Both the position numbers and the translations under genes were made by a program. From the NCBI RefSeq assembly GCF_009729855.1, contig NZ_WODA01000023.1:124001-188000 (forward strand): a stretch of DNA of 64,000 nucleotides, read 5' to 3'. This document shows, piece after piece, positions 34,607 through 43,685 of the stretch; the first letter of the stretch is position 1, and the number at the start of each line of letters is the position of its first letter. The notes under the pieces were generated by a model that saw only the letters and a program-made list of their open reading frames with translations, made no database searches and had not been told where the DNA came from. This DNA comes from Agromyces luteolus. Its GTDB lineage: Bacteria > Actinomycetota > Actinomycetes > Actinomycetales > Microbacteriaceae.

Positions 34607-35077
34607 GTGTCCGCAGACTCCCCGACCGTGCGACCGTCGGATTCCGTGCCGCTGGACCAGCCGCTGTACGGCGCGACGATGGGCCAGGCGATCTCGCGCT
34701 TCTTCCGGAAGTACGCGACCTTCTCCGGTCGAGCCAGCCGGAGCGAGTTCTGGTGGACCTACCTCGCGTATATCCTCGCCGGCATGGCGATCTCGGGCCT
34801 GCTGAGCGTCACGGGGATCGCGCAGGTGTCGCTGACCGACGACGGCGACGTCGTGTACGCACCGGGGTACTGGATCGTCTGGAGCATCGGCCTCGTCGTC
34901 TCCCTCGCGCTCACCGTGCCGTTCCTCGCCATCTGCTGGCGCCGGCTCCACGACTCCGATCGACCGGGCCCGTTCTTCTTCTTCCTCTTCATCCCGATCG
35001 CCGGACCGATCATCCTGCTCGTGCTCCTCGCTCTCCCGAGTCGCCCGTCGGGCGCCCGCTACGACCGCCCGGCCTGA
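34607..35077 (+). CDS. DUF805 membrane protein
   Basis: 156 aa. A 20-residue hydrophilic start leads into FFRKYATFSGRASRSEFWW, the diagnostic DUF805 entry, three or four helices and CWRRLHDSDRPG before the last helix. Function is unknown. GTG start with GAAGGAG upstream. It is divergent from ligB. Confidence 0.85.
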   Translation: MSADSPTVRPSDSVPLDQPLYGATMGQAISRFFRKYATFSGRASRSEFWWTYLAYILAGMAISGLLSVTGIAQVSLTDDGDVVYAPGYWIVWSIGLVVSLALTVPFLAICWRRLHDSDRPGPFFFFLFIPIAGPIILLVLLALPSRPSGARYDRPA

Positions 35078-35095
35078 TCCGCCCCGGCGTGATGC

Positions 35096-36280
35096 TCACG
35101 CCACCGGCCCGCCCGCGCCGATCACCCCCGCGATCACCCGCTCCGCGAACCAGAACGTGCCGACGGCCGCGACCGCGAGCCCGGCGACGACGGTTGCCGG
35201 CCGACCCGCGACCGACCTCCGCAGCAGCACGAGCAGCGGGAACGCGACCGCGATGATCGCGAGCTGCGCCGCCTCGATGCCCACGTTGAACGCGAGGAGC
35301 GACCACAGCAGTCCCCACGACCAGGCCTCGTCGACGCCCAGCGCGCTCGCGAACCCGAGCCCGTGCAGCAGGCCGAACGCGAACACGACCGGCATCCGCC
35401 AGCGATCGGGCACCTCGCCCTTCCGGGTGGCTGCGACCGCCGCGATCGCGATCGAGAGCGCGATGACCGGCTCGACGATCTCGGCGGGCACGCCCACCAC
35501 GCCGGTCGCGGCGAGGAGGAACGTGACGCTGTGCGCGACCGTGAAGGTCGTTGCGGTGAGCACGAGCCCGTGGAGGGTCCGCGCGCCGAGCAGGAGCGCC
35601 ACGAGGAACAGCACGTGGTCGAGCCCGAACAGCAGGTGCTCGGCGCCCAGCACGAAGAACTCCCCGACGCGCGGCGCGGTGTCGGCGAGCTCGACGGTCG
35701 GCTCGGCCGCCTCGAGCACCGCGCTGCCCGCCGCGCCGTCGAGGTCCCACTCGAGCATCGTCCGCGTCGAGTGCACGAACCCCTCCGCGTCGGGGAACAG
35801 CGCGCTCGAGACGGCGAGCGCACGGCCCTCTTCCCCGCCGCAGTCGTAGGCGTACGTCACGACCGCGAAGGCGCGGTCGCCGCGGTCCCGGATGCCACCG
35901 GCGCCCGCGGGTTCGGCGGCGCAGCGCGCTCCGTCGGCCTCGATGACGAATCGGGCCCCGACGTACTCGTCGACGGACTCGGCGTACGCGGCGAGCTGGC
36001 GCACCTGCTCGTCGCGGTCGGTCGCGTCGTACGCCTCGGCGTACGCCCAGGCCGACTTCAGGAGCAGGTCGTACTCGAGCGCGAGCTCGGCGGTGATGCG
36101 GTCGCCGTCGCGCACGACCTCGGCGTACGCCGACGTCGTCTCGTCATGGGCGAGGGCGGGCCCGGACGGCGCGAGCCCCGCGCCGACGGCCAGCGCGACG
36201 CCGATCACGGCCACGGCGCGGACGGTCGTCGCCGCGACCCGGCGAACCGGGCCGCGGCGGCGGGTGGAGCCATGCGTCAT
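35096..36280 (-). CDS. HupE/UreJ-family membrane protein with secreted N-terminal domain
   Basis: 394 aa. A signal-like segment (about 20-45, ending ALAHDETT) is followed by a 170-residue extracytoplasmic domain with a Cys pair (RCAAEP and YDCGG). The C-terminal membrane domain has six or seven helices, with HLLFGLDHVLFL, ATTFTVAHSVTFLLA and FGLLHGLGFASAL, the His motifs typical of HupE/UreJ metal (nickel/cobalt) permease-like proteins. Its ATG overlaps the metallophosphoesterase stop (ATGA), so the two are produced together. A role in metal supply to that enzyme is an inference. Confidence 0.75.
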   Translation of the reverse strand: MTHGSTRRRGPVRRVAATTVRAVAVIGVALAVGAGLAPSGPALAHDETTSAYAEVVRDGDRITAELALEYDLLLKSAWAYAEAYDATDRDEQVRQLAAYAESVDEYVGARFVIEADGARCAAEPAGAGGIRDRGDRAFAVVTYAYDCGGEEGRALAVSSALFPDAEGFVHSTRTMLEWDLDGAAGSAVLEAAEPTVELADTAPRVGEFFVLGAEHLLFGLDHVLFLVALLLGARTLHGLVLTATTFTVAHSVTFLLAATGVVGVPAEIVEPVIALSIAIAAVAATRKGEVPDRWRMPVVFAFGLLHGLGFASALGVDEAWSWGLLWSLLAFNVGIEAAQLAIIAVAFPLLVLLRRSVAGRPATVVAGLAVAAVGTFWFAERVIAGVIGAGGPVA

Positions 36281-39200
36281 CGCATCGGACCCGCGGTACC
36301 GGCAGCGCCCACCGTGCCGTCGGCGCCCGCCGGCGCGACCTCCCCCAGGAACGGGAACCACGGCGAGCGCTCGTTCCAGGTGCCGGGCCGGCCCGAGGCA
36401 TCCGTCGTCAGGAACACGCTCGGCTCGGAGGTCGAGGTGCCGCCGCCGGCGGAGGTGGCCGTGACGATCCACGCGTACGCGGTGTCGGCCTTCAGGCGGG
36501 TCCACTCGACCGAGGCGACCTCGCCCGAGGCCACGGTCGTCTCGCCGACGACGGCCGACGGCACGAACACCGCCAGTGAATCGGTGCGGAGCGTCGTGAC
36601 GCGGCTCGTCAGGTCGACCGGCAGCACGGTCTCGTCCTCGGACCCGTCGTAGCGCCGGCGGTCGTCGTACTCGGTCGCGCCGAACTCGTCGAGCAGCGGC
36701 GAGTACGTGTCGACGTGCATGACGCTGCGGTCGACGTCGAACGAGAGCAGCCGGAGGAAGCTCGCGCCGAAGCGCAGCTGGTCGTCGGGCCGGTAGCCGC
36801 CGACCTCGGTGAGCCCGAGCCGGTCGGCGGACACCGTGTAGAACTGGTAGTCCGCGAGCAGTTCGACGACGCCGTGGTCGATCTCGCCGACGTCCGGCTT
36901 CACGTTGGTGCCGACGCCGTGCTCGTGGCCGGCGAGGATCAAGAACACGTTGGGGTTCTCGGCGACGACCGTGTTGTAGAGCATCGAGCCGTCCGGCGCC
37001 GCGAACGGCGCGTCGCGGCCGTCGGGCTCGGTGCTCGGCGCGAGGTAGTCGTGCGTGAGCAGGATGCCGTTGCGGTCGGCGAACTGCTCGAAGACGCCGT
37101 TCGCCCACTCGGCCTCCTCGCGCGTCACGCCGTACGACAGGCCGACCACGACGAAGTCCAGGCCGCCGGCCGAGAACAGGTCGTAGTGGTTCTGGTTGTC
37201 GCCCTCGCGCCACGGCCCGCCGTACTCGGCCTGCGTCCACGACGCGGCCGCATCCTCGGAGTTCTGCGGCCCGAAGTAGTCGTTGAAGATCGCGTCGGGG
37301 CCGTTCTCGGTGCCGGACTGGTTGTCGTGGTTGCCCGCGACGACGCCGCTGGGGATGCCCGCCGCGTCGAGCACGTCGTGCTGGCGGGAGGACACCTCCC
37401 ACTCGCCGATGACCTGCTCGCGCATCTCGTCGGTCTGCGGGGCGCGGATGTTGTTCTCGATGAGGTCGCCCGTGTGCGCGACGTACGAGATCTTGCGCTC
37501 GTCGGCGTTGCCTGCGATCCAGTCGACGATGCCGCCGTACGCGGACTCCCAGATCGCGCGCTCCTCGGCCGTCTCCTGCTCGACCGCGCCCTCCGACAGG
37601 TACTGCGTGTCGGTGAAGTGCGCGATCGAGAAGTCGACCGCGTCGGGGTCGGCGAACGCGTTCGGGTCGCCCGCCTCGAGGTCGTCGGCGAACGGGTCCT
37701 CGCCGGTCACCATGACGTGGACCTGCCGGCCGTCGATGTAGCGCTCGTCGACGGTCGCGGTGAGGACGGTGTCGCCCTCCACTGCGCCGCGCGATCCGGC
37801 GAGCGCGTCCCACGCGTGCGCCTGCAGGTTCCAGGCGCGGAGCGTCGCGACGCGGTCGGGGTCGACCGTGCCGGTCCAGCGGATGACGGGGTCCTGCACC
37901 CGGCCCGTGACCATCACGTCGAAGCGCTGGAACACCACGTCGCGGGAGGCGTCGCCGTCGAGCGTCGCGCCGTCGCCGGGCTCGAGGGCCGCGGCATCCG
38001 CCTTCTGCTCGCCCTGGACCTGCAGCGTGGTCGGGATGCCCGACGAGGTGCCCTGCCAGACCTGGTTCGGCGTGAGGATGTCGGCCTGCGAGAAGGTGGC
38101 CGTCACGTCGCCGTCGCCCGGCTCGCCGACCCTCGCGGAGAGCGTGACCGGGCCGGTGACGTCGGCGGTGCCCGATGCGGGGGCGAGGTCGGCGGGGACG
38201 TCGGGGATGCCGGCCGAGACGAAGGCGATCTCGTGCGTCGCCTCGTTGCCCATGCCGTCGGTCGCGGTGACGACGAGGGTGTGCTCGCCGGCGACCAGCC
38301 CGGGACCGACCTGTTCGGCGAGCCCGATCGCCTCGCCGTCGAGCGTGACCTCGGGGCCGTCGGCGATGCCCGAGGCGTCCTCGAGCCGCACGTCGAGCGC
38401 GACCGCCCGCGTGATGTTCGACCCGGCCGCCGGGACGCTCGAGGCGATCGCCGGACCCGTGTTGTCGGTGACGAGCAGCCGGGTGGCGACCTCGCCGGTG
38501 GTCGACGTGGCCGCGACCGTGTGCTCGCCGTCGGCGACGGTCGCGGTGTCGAGGTCAGAGCGCAGGCCCTTCGCGGGCGCGTCGACGTCGAACGCGAACG
38601 TGGCCTCGCGGAGCAGGGTGGTGTTGCTGCCGCAGCTGCCGTCGCCCATGCGGTAGGTGCCCGCGAGGCCCACGCCGATCGCACCGCCCGTCGTCGGCGC
38701 GAGCGCCACCGAGGAGATCGTGTAGTCGTCGCGGTTGGCGCCGCACGAGGTCTGGTAGGTGCCGGTCACGAGCTCGATCGTGTTCGAGCCCGGCCGGAGC
38801 CACTCGTTCGGGAAGACGACGTGCACGCGTTCGCTGACGTGGTCGCCGCCGATGTCGTACTTCAGGCCGTTCACGACGACGTAGCTGTGGTAGCGCGCCT
38901 CGATCGAGTTCGAGGCGACGTCGAAGCTCAGCACCGCGTCGCCCGAGCCGAGCACCGGCAGGGCGCCGATGCCCTCGCCGTCGAGCGTGAGGTCGGCGAC
39001 ACCGCCCGGTGCGTCGGCAGGCCGGGTCGCGAAGACCTCCTGCACGCCCTTCACGATCGTGCCGTCGGGCGGCGTCACCGCGGGCGCGCCCGCCGGCGCG
39101 TTGTTCACCGACACCTCGCTCGTGGCGGTGCCGCCGGCGGCGGTCCTGGCGACGATCGTGTGCGGGCCGTTCTCGAGCGTCGTCGTGTCGAGCTCGGTGG

Positions 39201-39864
39201 TGAGGCCCGTCGTCCGCTGCGGGTCGCCGAGGACGAAGAAGACGAGGTCGGCGTCGAGGAGCTTCGAGGTGTTCGAACCGCAGTCGCCGTCGCCGAAGTT
39301 GAACGCGTACTCGTTCTCCTCGCCGTCGGCGACCTCGCCGAGCAGCCGGAGGCCGACGTCCGAGACGACGAAGTCGTCGTGGTTCACGCCGCAGCCCGTC
39401 TCGATCGTGCCCGTCACGAACCGGATCGAGTTCTCGCCCTGCACGAGCTGCTCGTTCGGGATATCGAGTTCGACGCGCGTGTTGACGGCGTCGGGGAGGT
39501 CGATCCGGTGGTCGCCGTTGACCAGGACGTGGTTGCCGTAGCGCGCCTCGATCGAGTTCGATCCGACCTCGAAGCCCAGCGTCGACACGCCGACGGTCTC
39601 GGTCGCCGCGACCTCCTGCCCGTCGACCTCGAGGCTCGCGACGCTGTCGTCCGCGGTGACCGGTTCGGCGACGACGGTCACCGAGCCCTCGAGGTGCGCC
39701 CCGCCGCCCGGCGCGAGGACCGGGGCGGCGACCTCGACCGGAGCCGGCTTGGCCGCGGCCGGGACCGCCGGCGCGATCGCCAGTCCCGCCCCCACGATTC
39801 CGGTGACCGCCATCGCGATCACCCCTGACATCCGCCCGCCTGCACGACTGCGTGTCGACCGCAT
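36277..39864 (-). CDS. Large secreted metallophosphoesterase with duplicated N-terminal domain
   Basis: 1195 aa with a Sec signal peptide (to about residue 38). Residues 60-255 and 265-465 are two copies of one module, each with SNSIEARY, an IPNE/FPNE..NSI/NTI segment and a Cys pair (C158/C195 and C374/C411). Ig-like segments follow. The calcineurin-like phosphoesterase domain (about 740-1050) shows HFTDTQYL, AHTGDLIENN, AGNHDNQ, LTHDYL and AGHEHG, the full two-metal site. The C terminus is fibronectin-like; no LPXTG is seen. It probably releases phosphate outside the cell. GGAGG precedes ATG 39864. Confidence 0.85.
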   Translation of the reverse strand: MRSTRSRAGGRMSGVIAMAVTGIVGAGLAIAPAVPAAAKPAPVEVAAPVLAPGGGAHLEGSVTVVAEPVTADDSVASLEVDGQEVAATETVGVSTLGFEVGSNSIEARYGNHVLVNGDHRIDLPDAVNTRVELDIPNEQLVQGENSIRFVTGTIETGCGVNHDDFVVSDVGLRLLGEVADGEENEYAFNFGDGDCGSNTSKLLDADLVFFVLGDPQRTTGLTTELDTTTLENGPHTIVARTAAGGTATSEVSVNNAPAGAPAVTPPDGTIVKGVQEVFATRPADAPGGVADLTLDGEGIGALPVLGSGDAVLSFDVASNSIEARYHSYVVVNGLKYDIGGDHVSERVHVVFPNEWLRPGSNTIELVTGTYQTSCGANRDDYTISSVALAPTTGGAIGVGLAGTYRMGDGSCGSNTTLLREATFAFDVDAPAKGLRSDLDTATVADGEHTVAATSTTGEVATRLLVTDNTGPAIASSVPAAGSNITRAVALDVRLEDASGIADGPEVTLDGEAIGLAEQVGPGLVAGEHTLVVTATDGMGNEATHEIAFVSAGIPDVPADLAPASGTADVTGPVTLSARVGEPGDGDVTATFSQADILTPNQVWQGTSSGIPTTLQVQGEQKADAAALEPGDGATLDGDASRDVVFQRFDVMVTGRVQDPVIRWTGTVDPDRVATLRAWNLQAHAWDALAGSRGAVEGDTVLTATVDERYIDGRQVHVMVTGEDPFADDLEAGDPNAFADPDAVDFSIAHFTDTQYLSEGAVEQETAEERAIWESAYGGIVDWIAGNADERKISYVAHTGDLIENNIRAPQTDEMREQVIGEWEVSSRQHDVLDAAGIPSGVVAGNHDNQSGTENGPDAIFNDYFGPQNSEDAAASWTQAEYGGPWREGDNQNHYDLFSAGGLDFVVVGLSYGVTREEAEWANGVFEQFADRNGILLTHDYLAPSTEPDGRDAPFAAPDGSMLYNTVVAENPNVFLILAGHEHGVGTNVKPDVGEIDHGVVELLADYQFYTVSADRLGLTEVGGYRPDDQLRFGASFLRLLSFDVDRSVMHVDTYSPLLDEFGATEYDDRRRYDGSEDETVLPVDLTSRVTTLRTDSLAVFVPSAVVGETTVASGEVASVEWTRLKADTAYAWIVTATSAGGGTSTSEPSVFLTTDASGRPGTWNERSPWFPFLGEVAPAGADGTVGAAGTAGPMR

Positions 39865-40056
39865 TCCCCAGCATCCTCCGTGGTGTCGCTCCGGTCCCGC
39901 GCGCGAGGGTGCGGGCGCTTCCGGATGCCACGGTGGCCAGCCCGGGTGAACGGGCGACGTGCAGTCGGCGACGGCTCGGGGGCGGCCCGGCGAACGCTTC
40001 CCGGGCGGTGCCGGGCGACGGGCCGGGCGGCGGACGAGAGGCGGAGCCGCCCCGGG

Positions 40057-41019
40057 TCAGACCCCGATCGTGAGGGCCGCGGTCCAGCCCGACGAGGCCG
40101 AGCCCGACATCGACGCGATCTGGTGGATGCCGCCGTCGTCGCCGAACACGTTGTCGCTCGCCAGGCTCACCTGCGCGGCGTTCCGCACGCTCTGCTCGTA
40201 CCCGGCGGTGGCGTAGACGAGCGCGTTGACCTCTTCGGGGAGGGCGATCTGCGACGTCTTCACGATCGGCCCCGACGCGACGGCGTTCGCCACGTCGGTG
40301 TACACCTCGAAGTGGATGTGGGGCCAGCGGCCCGTGTAGCACGCGGGGTAGATCGAGGTGAACTGCACCGTGCCGGAGTCGTCGGTCGCCTGGACGCCGC
40401 GCAGGTAGTTCACGCTCTGCAGGCCCGGGCTGTACAGCGAGTACCCGCCGTCGCGGTCGCAGTGCCACAGGTAGACGCCCGCGCCGACCATCGGGCTGCC
40501 CGTCGCGGCGTCGCGCACGGTGAGGCGGATGGTGAGCGGCACGCCGTCGGCCACGGCCGTCGAGGAGCCGAAGGACGATCGGATGTCGCTGCGCACGATG
40601 CCCGAGTCGTCGAGCACGTTCACGCCGTTCGAGCCGTCGCCCGGGTAGGGCCCGGCGGTCTCGTCGGGCACCTCGTCGACGGGGCCGGAATCGGCGGCAC
40701 TCGCGCTCGGCGAGGCGGAGGCCGTGGCGCTCGGCGAGGCGCTCGCGGTCGAGCCCGCCGAGGCGCCGGCCGGATCCGACTCGCCGATGCCGCACGCCGC
40801 GAGCAGTGACGTGAGCCCGACTCCGCCGAAGATGCCGAGTGCCCGCCGGCGGTCGATGAGGGTGCGGATGTCGTAGGTGAGCCCGCGGTGGTCCTCGTCG
40901 ATGACCCGGCCGTGCTCGTCGATCCAGCGCGGGTCGACCGCGTCGGCACCGTCGACCTCCACGTCATCCTGGGGATCGGTCGTCGTCGCCCCGGTCGTCG
41001 GGCTCGCCTCGTTCGCCAT
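40057..41019 (-). CDS. Exported intradiol ring-cleavage dioxygenase (Tat lipoprotein-like)
   Basis: 320 aa. An unusually long N terminus (about 56 residues) precedes a twin-arginine segment DRRRALGIFGG and a lipobox LLAACG, giving C76 as lipid site. A Ser/Ala/Pro linker leads to the intradiol domain (about 120-320): ETAGPYPGDG, GVYLWHCDRDGGYSLYSPG and YPACYTGRWPHIHFEVY, supplying the Tyr and His-x-His iron ligands. Extracellular intradiol enzymes of this group are known but their substrates are poorly defined. GAGGA precedes ATG 41019. Confidence 0.8.
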   Translation of the reverse strand: MANEASPTTGATTTDPQDDVEVDGADAVDPRWIDEHGRVIDEDHRGLTYDIRTLIDRRRALGIFGGVGLTSLLAACGIGESDPAGASAGSTASASPSATASASPSASAADSGPVDEVPDETAGPYPGDGSNGVNVLDDSGIVRSDIRSSFGSSTAVADGVPLTIRLTVRDAATGSPMVGAGVYLWHCDRDGGYSLYSPGLQSVNYLRGVQATDDSGTVQFTSIYPACYTGRWPHIHFEVYTDVANAVASGPIVKTSQIALPEEVNALVYATAGYEQSVRNAAQVSLASDNVFGDDGGIHQIASMSGSASSGWTAALTIGV

Positions 41020-41181
41020 CGCCGTGTCCTCGTCTCGTCGTCTCGTCGTCTTCGCGACCACGTTGGCGGGCGCGCCTGTGGGTCCGCTATGCGGGCCCGA
41101 TGCGCCCGCGATGAGCTGCGGTCGGTGGGGTCGGGACGCGACTCGCACCGAGTCGTCAGCCGTTCGGGAGAGAATCGTCGG

Positions 41182-41667
41182 GTGCCCCTCTTCTCGCGCC
41201 GGACGGCGCCGGTCGACGACGCGCCGCCGATGCCGCGGCTCGTCGAGATCGGCGAGCCCGAGCGCGACTGGATCGACGCGCACGTCGCGCTGGTGGCCGA
41301 CGCGGGCGCCGACCCCGACGACCTCGGGCAACTGCGTGCGCTCTACGAGCGCTGGTCGGCCGGATGGCGCCGGATCAACCCGCCCGAGCGTGACGACCCG
41401 GTCATCCAGGTCAACGCGCTGGGCACGGCGTTCGGCGAGTACGTCGCCCGGCGCACCGGCCTGTCATGGCGGCTGGCCGAGCACGTCGACGGCCTCGACC
41501 TCGCCCTGTACCAGCCGCGAGGCCAGGTGCTCCTCCGCCCGATCACCATCGTCGACGAGCACTGGCGCGCGGAGGAGGGCTCGGGCGCGTTCCTCGTCGA
41601 GACCGCGGAGCGGCTCACGCACGTGCGCCGACTCGCGCACGGCGACGGGGGCGGGCGCCGCCGCTGA
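41182..41667 (+). CDS. DUF3806-type hypothetical protein
   Basis: 161 aa from GTG 41182. The core region LGTAFGEYVARRTGLSWRLAEHVDGLDLALYQPRGQVLLRPITIVDEHW matches my memory of DUF3806-like proteins. Function unknown, cytosolic. GAGAAT lies 7 nt before the GTG, suggesting a leaderless start. It is divergent from the dioxygenase gene. Confidence 0.6.
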   Translation: MPLFSRRTAPVDDAPPMPRLVEIGEPERDWIDAHVALVADAGADPDDLGQLRALYERWSAGWRRINPPERDDPVIQVNALGTAFGEYVARRTGLSWRLAEHVDGLDLALYQPRGQVLLRPITIVDEHWRAEEGSGAFLVETAERLTHVRRLAHGDGGGRRR

Positions 41668-41781
41668 GACCCCCCGGACGGGGCTGCCCCGCAGCCTTGT
41701 CGGCCGAACCCGCGAGGGATATCGTCGCGCTCGAGGGCGCAGCGCGCATCGACGCAGCGCGATCATCTGGGGGATGGTCCG

Positions 41782-42507
41782 ATGTCCGACTTCTTCACCA
41801 TGCAGGCGGGCGAGACCGCCGCGCCGGTCCCCGACGGGCCGGTGCTCTGCCAGGCGACGGCCGCGATGCGCCGCATCCACCGGGTCTTCCTCTGGTCGTA
41901 CGACGAGGCGCCGGGTCTCGTGCGATCCGCTGCCGACGGCGACACCGAGCGCTCGGGCTACGTCGGCGAGGTGCTCGGCAACTTCGACAAGCTCCTGCAC
42001 GTGCATCACGAGGGCGAGGACCTCTACATGTACCCGCAGCTCGGCGAGCGCGCCCCGGCCTGCGCACTGCACATCGCGCAGATGCTCGCGCAGCACGAGC
42101 AGGTCAGGCAGGCGCTCGACGAGCTCGCCCCGATCCGCGAGCGCTGGCGGGAGAGCGCCGACGCCGAACTCGGCGAGCAGCTCGCGACGAGGTACGAGGA
42201 CCTCTCGGCGATGCTGAAGGTGCACCTGCGCCGCGAGGTGACCGAGGTGACGCCCGCGGTCGAGAAGGTGCTCACGGAGGAGGAGTTCGAGCAGCTCTCG
42301 AGCCACGGCGTCGACGCATTCGAGAAGAAGGTGGTCCTCGCGTACCTCGGCATGATCCTCGCGACGAACCCGCCCGACGAGCAGCGGGAGTTCATCATGG
42401 ACATCCCGTTGCCGATCCGCATGGCGTACCGGCTCGTCGGCAAGCGCCTGTATCGCAAGCAGTACGCGACGCTGTTCCCCGGCCGCGCGGTTCCGAAGAC
42501 GATCTAG
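41782..42507 (+). CDS. Hemerythrin-like (HHE) domain protein
   Basis: 241 aa, mainly helical. AMRRIHRVFLWS, LLHVHHEGEDLYMYPQL, AQHEQVRQAL and KVHLRREVTEVTPAVEKVL place His and Glu residues as in the HHE four-helix bundle that binds a di-iron centre. Possible roles are oxygen or NO sensing or iron buffering. The C-terminal 60 residues (KKVVLAYLGMILAT onward) extend beyond the bundle. Monocistronic. Confidence 0.8.
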   Translation: MSDFFTMQAGETAAPVPDGPVLCQATAAMRRIHRVFLWSYDEAPGLVRSAADGDTERSGYVGEVLGNFDKLLHVHHEGEDLYMYPQLGERAPACALHIAQMLAQHEQVRQALDELAPIRERWRESADAELGEQLATRYEDLSAMLKVHLRREVTEVTPAVEKVLTEEEFEQLSSHGVDAFEKKVVLAYLGMILATNPPDEQREFIMDIPLPIRMAYRLVGKRLYRKQYATLFPGRAVPKTI

Positions 42508-42549
42508 GCGGTGAGGCGGGCCGGGCTTGACGCGAGCCGCGGCATCCGC

Positions 42550-42563
42550 TGCAATATATTGCA
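42550..42563. promoter_or_regulatory. Perfect palindrome TGCAATATATTGCA upstream of acdS
   Basis: A 14-bp perfect palindrome, 64 nt before the acdS ATG, very AT-rich against its surroundings. A TTGACG hexamer at 42527-42532 may be the -35, and the palindrome would cover the -10. The half-site pattern is like those of GntR-family regulators. No regulator gene is adjacent, so it would act in trans. Confidence 0.65.
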
Positions 42564-42626
42564 TGCCGCTCCCCCGCGCGGGCGACCTCGAGGCATCCGT
42601 CACCGCCACTCCCCTGAAGGAGCACC

Positions 42627-43649
42627 ATGGCCCTCGCCGACTTCCCCCGTCACCAGCTGACCTTCGGGCCGAGCCCGATCCACCCCGTCGACCGCCTGAG
42701 CGCCCACCTCGGCGGCGCCCGCGTCTGGATGAAACGCGAGGACGTGAACTCCGGCCTCGCATTCGGCGGCAACAAGACCCGCAAGCTCGAGTACCTCGTG
42801 CCCGACGCGCTCGCGAAGGGCGCCGACACGCTCGTGTCGATCGGCGGCGTGCAGTCGAACCACACCCGCCAGGTCGCCGCGGTCGCCGCGCACCTCGGCA
42901 TGAGGGCCGTGCTCGTGCAGGAGCACTGGGTCGACTGGCCCGACTCGGTCAACGACCGGGTGGGCAACATCCTGCTCTCGCGACTCATGGGCGCCGACGT
43001 GCGCCTCTCCCCCGCCGGCTTCAGCATCGGCTTCCGCGACTCGTGGAAGCAGGCGATCGCGGATGTCGAGGCCGCCGGAGGCACGCCGTACCCGATCCCC
43101 GCCGGCGCGTCCGACCACCCGCTCGGCGGCCTCGGCTTCGCGAACTGGGCGCACGAGGTCGCCGCGCAGGAGGAGTCGCTCGGCGTCTTCTTCGACACCA
43201 TCGTGGTGTGCTCGGTCACGGGATCGACGCACGCGGGCATGATCGCGGGCTTCGCCGACCTCGAGCACAACTTCGGCGGCCGGCCGCGTCGGGTCGTCGG
43301 CATCGACGCGTCGGCGAAGATCGACGAGACGCGCGACCAGGTGGCGCGCATCGCGCGGAACACGGCGGCCACGATCGGCCTCGGACGCGACCTGCGCGAC
43401 GACGAGATCACCGTGCTCGACGGCTGGGCGGGCGACCTCTACGGCATCCCGGTCGAGTCGACCGACGAGGCCATGCGGCTCACCGGCAGCCTCGAGGGCG
43501 TCATCCTCGACCCGGTGTACGAGGGCAAGTCGATGGCGGGGCTCATCGACCTCGTCTCGTCGGGCGACATCCCGAAGGACTCGAACGTGCTCTACGCCCA
43601 CCTCGGCGGGCAGCCGGCGATCAACGCGTACAGCGGCCGCTACCACTGA
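42627..43649 (+). CDS. acdS: 1-aminocyclopropane-1-carboxylate deaminase
   Basis: 340-aa PLP enzyme that cleaves ACC, the plant ethylene precursor, to 2-oxobutanoate and ammonia. K50 in GGNKTRK binds PLP; S77 in VQSNHTRQ, Y272, Y298 and E299 in DPVYEG, and L326 in YAHLGG match the residues that define true ACC deaminases, as opposed to D-cysteine desulfhydrases. Near-identity over [27 protein letters not shown] and SVTGST supports this. It suggests a plant-associated life. Upstream sits the palindrome at 42550-42563. Confidence 0.93.
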   Translation: MALADFPRHQLTFGPSPIHPVDRLSAHLGGARVWMKREDVNSGLAFGGNKTRKLEYLVPDALAKGADTLVSIGGVQSNHTRQVAAVAAHLGMRAVLVQEHWVDWPDSVNDRVGNILLSRLMGADVRLSPAGFSIGFRDSWKQAIADVEAAGGTPYPIPAGASDHPLGGLGFANWAHEVAAQEESLGVFFDTIVVCSVTGSTHAGMIAGFADLEHNFGGRPRRVVGIDASAKIDETRDQVARIARNTAATIGLGRDLRDDEITVLDGWAGDLYGIPVESTDEAMRLTGSLEGVILDPVYEGKSMAGLIDLVSSGDIPKDSNVLYAHLGGQPAINAYSGRYH

Positions 43650-43685
43650 GCGGATGTCGCGGCCGACTGCTGGGAGGATGTGCGG

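Noticed and set aside
36715..39828. Very long plus-strand open frame (1037 codons) opposite the metallophosphoesterase gene
   Set aside because: It is rich in Arg, Asp, Val and Glu, lacks any domain and is the antisense shadow of a well-supported minus-strand gene, a usual artefact at this GC content.
41464..42762. Minus-strand frame of 432 codons over the hemerythrin-like gene and acdS promoter
   Set aside because: It crosses intergenic DNA with an AT-rich palindrome and has no recognisable domain; the plus-strand genes explain the region.
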